Assembly (NCBI GenBank): GCA_000434395.1
Contig: FR878766.1
Coordinates: 1 to 12,574, forward strand
DNA from: Clostridium sp. CAG:568
Lineage (GTDB): Bacteria; Bacillota_I; Bacilli_A; RFN20; CAG-288
DNA: 12,574 nucleotides
Direction of reading: 5' to 3'
Shown here: one piece after another, positions 1-4,176 of the stretch
How the letters are laid out: every line of letters starts with the position of its first letter
How positions within the stretch are numbered: the first letter of the stretch is position 1
The notes under the pieces: generated by a model
The model's input: the letters and a program-made list of their open reading frames with translations, nothing else
Databases searched by the model: none
Told to the model about the DNA's origin: nothing
Position numbers and translations under genes: made by a program

Positions 1-22
1 TGTTTGTGGGGAAAAATATATA

Positions 23-52
23 AAAAACAGACTGATCAACCAGTCTGTTTTT
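23..52. terminator. Bidirectional intrinsic terminator at the window edge
   Basis: A perfect 7-bp stem (CAGACTG at 28-34, CAGTCTG at 41-47) closes a 6-nt loop. It is flanked by five or more A on the left and five T on the right, so it can terminate transcription from either side. It probably ends a gene lying beyond the left edge. No coding sequence is visible in 1-22. Confidence 0.75.
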
Positions 53-182
53 CATTTATAAGATTAATTTATTAGCTCATAATTAATTATTTTGTTTTGA
101 TCTATTTTTTGTCTTTTCCATTTCTTAAGTATTATCAGCTATTTAATTAGTTAAACTAACGTATACAAAATTCAAAACAAAA
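53..182. other. AT-rich intergenic stretch without a gene
   Basis: No open frame, RNA gene or convincing promoter is visible. A short palindrome (TTAGTT-A-AACTAA, 147-159) is present, but in such AT-rich DNA it may be chance. If the right-hand repeat marks an insertion, this stretch would be the original chromosomal flank downstream of the tRNA. Confidence 0.4.
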
Positions 183-211
183 AGCTTTGATACATTTCGA
201 GTATCAAAGCT
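172..211 (-). terminator. Rho-independent terminator after the lipoprotein/small-ORF unit
   Basis: On the minus strand a perfect 11-bp stem (arms 183-193 and 201-211) with a 7-nt loop is followed by a T-rich tract (TTTTTGTTTTG). It lies about 70 nt past the stop of the small ORF at 285 and would end that transcript. Its sequence is nearly the same as the terminator behind tRNA-Ala. Confidence 0.8.
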
Positions 212-224
212 ATTCTTTTTAATT
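174..224. repeat. Left copy of the tRNA-terminator direct repeat (possible att-like site)
   Basis: Positions 195-224 are identical over 30 nt to 2853-2882. The similarity extends leftward through the other stem arm with a few changes. Beyond 224 the identity fades, although a GATGA block is shared with the tRNA-Ala acceptor region. The right copy abuts the tRNA-Ala 3' end, so this copy could be an attachment-site duplicate or the relic of a duplicated tRNA tail. Confidence 0.65.
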
Positions 225-284
225 TTGGCAAAGATGAACCATTTTAATACAAGGCTGCACGATTCTAGAGCGTTTTGCACACTC

Positions 285-452
285 TTAATTCTCATACTTT
301 GGCCTATAGTAACAATGCAATAGTCCTTCTACAAAATTCAAATTCATTTTATCGTGTTTATTGCCATCAATTATGATGTCGAACCTCTCGCAGTTTTTTT
401 TGATCCATATCTCTGTGCTTTCTATGGTTAACAATGGTTCATTATGGCTCAT
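285..452 (-). CDS. Small hypothetical protein downstream of the lipoprotein
   Basis: I do not recognise this protein. The ATG at 450-452 gives 55 residues and sits 4 nt after the lipoprotein stop, which would suit translational coupling. A TTG at 477-479 would add nine residues and overlap the lipoprotein by 23 nt, but no ribosome site precedes it. An AGGA occurs about 17 nt before the ATG, which is too far to be convincing. The product is charged, has no signal peptide or membrane segment, and ends in a tyrosine-rich tail (HCYYRPKYEN). A terminator follows. It could be a genuine small partner of the lipoprotein, a remnant of a longer gene, or a chance frame. Confidence 0.4.
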   Translation of the reverse strand: MSHNEPLLTIESTEIWIKKNCERFDIIIDGNKHDKMNLNFVEGLLHCYYRPKYEN

Positions 453-456
453 TATT

Positions 457-1461
457 TTAGTTAAGATATCCTGTTTCAAACGGATAACTATTTATTGATA
501 ATGGCATATCTCGACCATAAAGAGAAAAACTTTGACTGTTCCAATTATATGTTAGCCATACGACATCGGTTACATACCCGCCAAAACTATTTTTTGCTCT
601 ATATGGAACTCTAACATAAACACTACCAGTGTAATATCCATTCCTAACAGGATCCTCTGAAGTAGAAAAAAAATTAATATTCCCATTAGATCGATATGAA
701 TCCGGATCTTTTAAATAAAATTTTACTGTACTAACTAATTTTTTATACGTGCTAGTATCTCCAAAAGAGTACCCATTGCCTTCATATTCGAAATCTTTTC
801 CAGCCCAAAAAGAATCTTCAAAAGCAAATGGATAATAACCCGAATATGTATCAATTGTATATGCGATATTTGCATTGTTATTAATCCATGTATTTGTTTT
901 TTTGTATAAATCAATCAAATCTGACTTATATAATTCATATCCACTTCTAAATTTCGAATAAACTCCATAACCATCATTCTTACATAGCGAGACAATAGAG
1001 TCATTGTTTGCCATATAATTTTCAGCACTTTCAATAAAGTACACACAAGAAACATTAGTTGAACTCCTAACACATTTATTGCTAACTGTATCAAAAAAAC
1101 TATCTAACGTATATGTTACATTTTTTGAAAAAATATCTTCATACATAACTTCCCATAATGTATCTACATTAATTTTTTCATCCATAACATCATAGTTTGC
1201 TGAAGTTAATAATTTTTTTATAGAATCATTCGAATAGCACGCTACGCTTTGTGCATTTGAAAGCCCATAATGCCCATTTGATTCGATACCATATTCTTTT
1301 ACAGCAGAAATAAAAGAATCTATTGTAAATTCTGTTGTACTAAAAAAATCTATTTTCTCATCTTTAACACCATTTGATTTAACACCATTTGAAGAGTCAC
1401 AACCAGTTAAAATACACGGAAAACACAAAATAGTTAATAGCAAAGAAGATATTTTTTTCAT
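457..1461 (-). CDS. Putative surface lipoprotein of unknown function
   Basis: The 334-residue product begins with a short basic n-region (MKK), a hydrophobic core (residues 5-18) and a lipobox L18-T-G-C21. It should therefore be exported, diacylated on Cys21 and anchored on the outer face of the membrane. Directly after the cysteine the pentapeptide SNGVK occurs twice in tandem (24-28, 29-33), which looks like a recent duplication in the linker. The rest is rich in Ser, Asn, Tyr and Asp. Near the C-terminus KDPDSYR (251-257) and YRAKNSFGGY (287-296) resemble a KDPxS...AKNxFGGY pattern that I associate with uncharacterised bacterial proteins, so a small C-terminal domain at about 235-316 is likely. 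The start has a GGGGG ribosome site about 9 nt upstream. No enzymatic motif is visible. It sits inside the accessory island. Confidence 0.8.
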   Translation of the reverse strand: MKKISSLLLTILCFPCILTGCDSSNGVKSNGVKDEKIDFFSTTEFTIDSFISAVKEYGIESNGHYGLSNAQSVACYSNDSIKKLLTSANYDVMDEKINVDTLWEVMYEDIFSKNVTYTLDSFFDTVSNKCVRSSTNVSCVYFIESAENYMANNDSIVSLCKNDGYGVYSKFRSGYELYKSDLIDLYKKTNTWINNNANIAYTIDTYSGYYPFAFEDSFWAGKDFEYEGNGYSFGDTSTYKKLVSTVKFYLKDPDSYRSNGNINFFSTSEDPVRNGYYTGSVYVRVPYRAKNSFGGYVTDVVWLTYNWNSQSFSLYGRDMPLSINSYPFETGYLN

Positions 1462-1492
1462 AAATTTTTACCCCCTAAAACACTTTTTTACC

Positions 1493-1522
1493 ATATAAAT
1501 TTTACCCCCCGCAAAAAGTCAA
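1493..1522 (-). promoter_or_regulatory. Candidate promoter for the lipoprotein gene
   Basis: On the minus strand TTGACT (1517-1522) is followed after 17-18 nt by TTTATA or TTATAT (about 1493-1499). This puts a transcript start some 25 nt before the ATG at 1461. The spacer contains a G6 run that resembles the real ribosome site, so this region looks like a copied translation-initiation segment. The -35 is good and the -10 is weak. Confidence 0.35.
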
Positions 1523-1577
1523 TAGTTTTTGTACATCTTTGTCTCTATATAAAAAAAGCATACCTTTTATCGGATGG

Positions 1578-1943
1578 TCAATTTATTTTAATTTCTTTTT
1601 CGTTCCTGAACAGGAAGGTTATGCTCCTGTCCCTGTTGACGATTGCCTTGTCTACAAGATTACTCCAGACGTCCTCATTGTAAGAATCGTACTTCCCTTG
1701 GAACTCATCCTGGTCCTGGGTCTCGGTGCTGTTCTGGCCTATCAGTTTTATTATGTCCTCGGCCTTTTGATTGAGGGCTGCACGCTTGGCTTCCAAATCA
1801 GAAGTGTTATCAAGAGCCTGAATCATCTCTTTGCAGTCCTCTATGAGCTGGGACCTATCCCCGATGAACTCGTTGTAGGTGTACAGAGCATAATAGATAC
1901 GTAGGAAAATAGCGGTTGAAAATGTAGGTGATTGTTGAATCAT
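1578..1943 (-). pseudogene. C-terminal remnant of a large serine recombinase
   Basis: The 121-residue frame ends with DVWSNLVDKAIV followed by RSITFLFRNEKEI. This matches the usual C-terminus of large serine recombinases (E-LW-ALV, then F-F-G-EI) that integrate and excise mobile elements. Before it, QLIEDCKEMIQALDNTSDLE and TETQDQDEFQGKYDSY resemble the family's C-terminal segment leading into its coiled coil. About 60-70 residues normally lying between the DQDEF block and the final block are missing, which suggests an internal deletion. The catalytic N-terminal resolvase domain and the zinc-ribbon domain are absent, and upstream the frame closes with a TAG just before 1959. The upstream Met is therefore not a real start. 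Base composition is visibly richer in G and C than the flanks. Family identification is from remembered motifs. Confidence 0.65.
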
Positions 1944-1990
1944 TCCTATACTCGGATCATTCTACTCTTGAAAGAGAGGAGGATAAGAAG

Positions 1991-2107
1991 ATGTATAGAA
2001 ATGATGTATCCGAAAAGATTGCCTATATCATGAAAAACACAGATAAAAAAACAGAATCAGGCCCAACTTCGCCAAGATGGCAAAGTCGATGGGGTGCGGT
2101 ATAGAAT
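1991..2107 (+). pseudogene. 5' fragment of an IS21-family istA-like transposase gene, frameshifted
   Basis: A strong ribosome site (GAGAGGAGGATAAGAAG) precedes ATG at 1991, which opens MYRNDVSEKIAYIMKNTDKK. That frame then runs into unrelated residues and stops at TAG (2093-2095). Shifting by one base inside the A7 run at 2044-2050 restores RIRPNFAKMAKSMGC. Together these read like the N-terminal helix-turn-helix of IS21-type IstA (the usual continuation is DYRTVKRYY). Homology ends after MGC at about 2100, so the catalytic DDE domain and istB are gone. I see no terminal inverted repeats. This is a truncated insertion-sequence relic on the opposite strand to its neighbours. The match is from memory and rests on about 35 residues. 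Confidence 0.5.
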
Positions 2108-2270
2108 TTTGGTCCTTTTTCAAGGCTTTTTTTCTTTCACATATTGGAAATTCACCGGAGCGATACAACCTTCGGCCTTAGGCGAAGTGTTATTATGGGC
2201 CAAACGAAAGATTTTCCGATATATGGTGAGGACGAACTCAGAGAAGCTTTTCCTTTTTAATGCTCAGTCA

Positions 2271-2296
2271 AATAAAAAAGTCCAATTATACGGACT
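2271..2296 (-). terminator. Weak terminator-like stem after the rhuM remnant
   Basis: On the minus strand AGTCC (2292-2296), an 8-nt loop and GGACT (2279-2283) are followed by TTTTTATTT. The stem is only five pairs, so termination would be inefficient. It begins four nucleotides past the rhuM remnant's stop codon. Confidence 0.35.
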
Positions 2297-2299
2297 GAT

Positions 2300-2827
2300 T
2301 TACGATATGTGTGTAATTGATTTTGCGTCAAACTTTTCTCCATCAAAGAATACTTTTTCTTCTTCTAGATTTGTTTTTTCAATTACTGATAATCGCTTAT
2401 CTATCGAGTCAACTTTGTTAATTAAATTTACATAGTTTTCATTAGTTATCAATGTTCTATTCTCATTGATTACGTAACCTTTTAACAAATGTTCTTTCAA
2501 AACACTATTAGCCCATTTTCTAAACATAATTCCGTTTTGCGAATATACTTTGTATCCTAAAGGAATAATCACATCTAGATTATAGAATGAAACAATATAT
2601 GTCCTCCCATCATTTCCAGTGGTTGTATTTTTTGCAACAACTTGATTAACATCTAAATTATTTTCTAAAATTACATTTTTAATATGTCGAGATATAACTG
2701 ATTTATCCCTGCCAAACAGCAAACACATATCAGCCAATGAAAGCTAAACAGTATCTTTACTAGGTGATAGATTAACATCCAGTCTAATTTCATTGTTTAC
2801 AAAAGTGACAATTTCATTTTCATCCCT
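2300..2827 (-). pseudogene. rhuM: RhuM-family protein gene, decayed
   Basis: The reading frame carries the RhuM-family N-terminal half. It includes a DNA-binding-like segment LFGRDKSVISRHIKNVI and the block SFYNLDVIIPLGYKV...FRKWANSVLKEHLLKGY. Three defects are visible. First, there is no start codon before the homology, because the frame runs straight into the tRNA-Ala terminator sequence around 2828. Second, TAG at 2744-2746 stands where the family has Trp (KDTV-stop-LSLADM against the usual ETVWL), a one-base change from TGG. Third, the protein stops at FDAKSITHIS, roughly midway through the usual length of about 330 residues. The ATG at 2735-2737 would give a 145-residue product, but it is internal to the conserved domain. 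RhuM genes are accessory and often occur on islands. Their biochemical role is not settled. Confidence 0.75.
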
Positions 2828-2869
2828 AAAAAACAAAAAAGCTTTGATATATTTTCGAGTATCAAAGCT
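2828..2869 (-). terminator. Rho-independent terminator of tRNA-Ala
   Basis: On the minus strand a perfect 10-bp stem (arms 2840-2849 and 2860-2869) with a 10-nt loop is followed by TTTTTGTTTTTT. It begins 14 nt past the tRNA 3' end and would stop tRNA transcription and any read-through from nusG. Confidence 0.85.
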
Positions 2870-2882
2870 ATTCTTTTTAATT
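2828..2882. repeat. Right copy of the tRNA-terminator direct repeat
   Basis: This copy contains the 30-nt core identical to 195-224 and ends one base before the encoded CCA of tRNA-Ala. Left of the core it keeps the A-rich tract and the first stem arm with minor differences. On this side it joins directly to the truncated 5' end of the rhuM pseudogene, as expected if a recombination junction lies here. Confidence 0.65.
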
Positions 2883-2883
2883 G

Positions 2884-2959
2884 TGGTGGAGATGACGGGG
2901 ATCGAACCCGCGACCTCATCGTTGCGAACGATACGCTCTCCCAACTGAGCTACACCCCC
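2884..2959 (-). tRNA. tRNA-Ala(CGC), CCA encoded
   Basis: The minus strand folds into a full 76-nt cloverleaf. The acceptor stem GGGGGTG/CATCTCC carries the alanine identity pair G3:U70. The D-arm is GCTC-AGTTGGGA-GAGC, the anticodon stem TATCG/CGATG has loop TTCGCAA, the variable loop is AGGTC and the T-arm is GCGGG-TTCGATC-CCCGT. A73 and an encoded CCA end follow. U33 and A37 frame the anticodon CGC, which reads GCG. The gene lies 27 nt after nusG on the same strand with no obvious promoter of its own, and it is followed by a strong terminator. A GCG-specific isoacceptor is unexpected in so AT-rich a genome. Confidence 0.95.
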
Positions 2960-2961
2960 TT

Positions 2962-2985
2962 AAACTCCCAGATGGGAGTTTTTTT
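2962..2985. terminator. Hairpin between nusG and tRNA-Ala
   Basis: AAACTCCCA (2962-2970) pairs with TGGGAGTTT (2973-2981). The tight loop probably opens to four bases. On the plus strand it is followed by a long T-run, but no plus-strand gene lies upstream. In the direction of nusG the run after the stem is only about three U before the tRNA begins, so it may be a weak or leaky terminator, or a spacer that helps expose the tRNA 5' end. Confidence 0.5.
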
Positions 2986-2986
2986 A

Positions 2987-3610
2987 TTACTTTATTTCTT
3001 CTATGTCGTCAAATGAAGATGTAATCTCTGTGAAACGTCCGAAGAACATTATTCTCAAAGTTACTTCATTCTTATCTTGATCTACTGCAGTAATTTGACC
3101 GATTGAGTTTTCGAATGTGCCGCTGAGAACCTTTACTGTATCGCCAACTTTATATCCGGTGAACATATCATCATCAGTAATCTTCATTCTCTTTAAAACA
3201 GGCTCTATTTCTTCACGAGGAACAGGGAAAGGCTTTGCTCCACCTCCGGATGACCCTACGAATCCTGTGACATCTGGTGTGTTTCTGACCATGTACCAAG
3301 CTTTATCGTCCATAATCATTTCGATGAAGATGTATCCAGGGTAGAAGTTCTTTATGACTTTCTTTCCATTAGGCTTTCCATTCTTATCTTTTCCATCTTC
3401 TTCGTATTGGGCGACAACGATTCTAAAAATATAGTCTTTTAAGTTTAAATTAACACTACGTCTTTCAAGAGATTCAGCGACTTGTTTTTCTCTTCCAGTA
3501 TAGGTACTAACAACGTACCATTGCTTTTCGCCTAAATCTTTCTTTTTTGTTTCGGAATTATTGTTTTCGACACTAGTTTCTTTAGTATCTAATTCTTCTT
3601 CATTCAACAT
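2987..3610 (-). CDS. nusG: Transcription termination/antitermination protein NusG
   Basis: NusG binds the RNA polymerase clamp, affects pausing and Rho-dependent termination, and couples transcription to translation. The 207-residue protein has an acidic, Asn-rich N-terminal extension (1-27), then the NGN domain (about 29-143). That domain includes KQWYVVSTYTGREKQVAE, NFYPGYIFIEM and VRNTPDVTGFVG. The KOW domain follows (about 152-207: GYKVGDTVKVLSGTFENSIG, then MFFGRFTEI). An AGGAGG site nine bases before the ATG lies inside the end of secE, and the genes share a TAATG junction, so translation is probably coupled. Many firmicutes have rplK next. Here a hairpin and tRNA-Ala follow instead. 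Confidence 0.97.
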   Translation of the reverse strand: MLNEEELDTKETSVENNNSETKKKDLGEKQWYVVSTYTGREKQVAESLERRSVNLNLKDYIFRIVVAQYEEDGKDKNGKPNGKKVIKNFYPGYIFIEMIMDDKAWYMVRNTPDVTGFVGSSGGGAKPFPVPREEIEPVLKRMKITDDDMFTGYKVGDTVKVLSGTFENSIGQITAVDQDKNEVTLRIMFFGRFTEITSSFDDIEEIK

Positions 3611-3885
3611 TAGAATTTACCTCCTATATATTTAACTACACTCAAAATAGCATTGGCAGCTGCTTCAGTACCTGAGCCTGATGTTGAGCTGGTGTTTGGG
3701 TTGACTCTTTGGAAAGCTCTAAGAATTTCCAAAGCAAGGTAGTCAGAAATGGCTAAAACGATAGCACAAATTACGGTCACGCCGATGACGACTCCAACGG
3801 CTGGCCAAAGTTCTTTGGCTGAAGGCCAACGAACACGATGAGCCTCTTCGGCAACACCTTTAAAATATTTGCGGATTTTTTTCAT
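3610..3885 (-). CDS. secE: Preprotein translocase subunit SecE
   Basis: SecE clamps SecY in the membrane and is essential for Sec export. The 91-residue product is the short single-span type. It has a basic amphipathic N-terminus, the conserved EEAHRVRWPSAKEL segment (13-26) and one transmembrane helix at about 27-50. After the helix comes a Ser/Thr/Gly/Ala-rich tail of about 40 residues, longer than in many single-span SecE proteins. AGGAGG lies only 4 nt before the ATG, rather tight spacing, and this site overlaps the rpmG stop codon. The gene ends in the TAATG overlap with nusG, and its last codons (Gly-Gly) encode the nusG ribosome site. Confidence 0.95.
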   Translation of the reverse strand: MKKIRKYFKGVAEEAHRVRWPSAKELWPAVGVVIGVTVICAIVLAISDYLALEILRAFQRVNPNTSSTSGSGTEAAANAILSVVKYIGGKF

Positions 3886-3893
3886 AGCGCCTC

Positions 3894-4040
3894 CTATTTC
3901 GTCTCTTTATGAAGGGTATGGCGGTTGCAACGTGGACAGTATTTCTTTTCTTCAAAGCGTTTTGTACTATCTTTTTTCTTATTCACAGAATAATTTCTGG
4001 ATAAGCATTCAGTGCAGACCAATATAACTTTTTCAGTCAT
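3894..4040 (-). CDS. rpmG: 50S ribosomal protein bL33
   Basis: The 48-residue protein starts MTEKVILVCTECLSRNYSV and ends with CPRCNRHTLHKETK. Two CxxC pairs (C9/C12 and C35/C38) mark the zinc-binding form of bL33, a small protein of the large ribosomal subunit. An AGGAGGG site lies 6 nt before the ATG at 4038-4040. Another ATG four bases upstream is out of frame and stops at once. rpmG directly before secE and nusG is the standard firmicute order, and only 8 nt separate it from secE. Genomes often carry a zinc-free paralogue elsewhere, which cannot be judged from this window. Confidence 0.95.
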   Translation of the reverse strand: MTEKVILVCTECLSRNYSVNKKKDSTKRFEEKKYCPRCNRHTLHKETK

Positions 4041-4067
4041 TCATTACCCTCCTTTAAGGCATTTTAA

Positions 4068-4087
4068 AAGGCTCTTTTTAGAGCCTT
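4068..4087. terminator. Hairpin between nadE and rpmG
   Basis: AAGGCTC (4068-4074) and GAGCCTT (4081-4087) form a 7-bp stem with a 6-nt loop. In the nadE direction only about four U follow, so termination would be moderate. A longer AT-rich inverted repeat (about 4114-4152) lies between it and nadE. The stem overlaps the best -10 candidate for rpmG, so it most likely serves the end of the nadE transcript rather than acting as an rpmG leader. Confidence 0.5.
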
Positions 4088-4113
4088 ATAAAATCTTTTT
4101 TATTTTACAACAA
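4085..4113 (-). promoter_or_regulatory. Candidate promoter for rpmG-secE-nusG
   Basis: On the minus strand TTGTTG (4108-4113), a 17-nt spacer and TATAAG (4085-4090) fit a housekeeping sigma promoter. They place the start near 4078, about 38 nt before the rpmG ATG. The -10 is five of six matches and the -35 is four of six. Confidence 0.45.
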
Positions 4114-4176
4114 GATAATAAATTTTTATGGATAAAAAATAAGGTATTATCTTTTAAACTGGTGTCTATTTTAAAA

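Larger units (their letters stand above)
1944..2299. other. Mosaic of insertion-sequence debris without an intact gene
   Basis: This stretch holds the istA fragment and then about 190 nt (2110-2299) in which I recognise no coding sequence. A bulged hairpin (CTTCG at 2170-2174, CGAAG at 2183-2187) is present without a T-run. A weak minus-strand terminator-like stem lies at 2279-2296. The plus-strand frame across 2094-2435 overlaps rhuM in antisense and shows no family features. Composition changes along the stretch, consistent with several joined fragments. Confidence 0.5.
195..2882. mobile_element. Putative decayed genomic island at tRNA-Ala(CGC)
   Basis: The region lies between two direct-repeat copies (30-nt exact core at 195-224 and 2853-2882), the right one touching the tRNA-Ala 3' end. 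It contains only accessory material: an unknown lipoprotein, a large-serine-recombinase remnant, an istA fragment and a rhuM pseudogene. Parts of 1600-2200 are by eye more GC-rich than the surroundings. No intact integrase is present, and large serine recombinases rarely use tRNA sites, so the visible remnant need not be the enzyme that made the repeats. The boundaries are inferred. Confidence 0.42.

Noticed and set aside
212..284. Decayed second tRNA next to the left repeat
   Set aside because: A GATGA block and a TGG resemble the tRNA-Ala 3' end, but no T-arm or anticodon arm can be folded, so the resemblance is too weak to call.
1539..1904. Plus-strand frame of 121 codons
   Set aside because: It is antisense to the serine recombinase remnant, which shows family motifs. 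The plus-strand product is a hydrophobic artefact with no ribosome site.
2094..2435. Plus-strand frame of 113 codons
   Set aside because: It runs from insertion-sequence debris into the antisense of rhuM. It has no ribosome site and no recognisable family.
2744..2944. Minus-strand 66-codon frame starting inside tRNA-Ala
   Set aside because: It translates tRNA and terminator sequence and then the start-less N-terminus of rhuM up to the amber codon. It is part of the pseudogene, not a gene.
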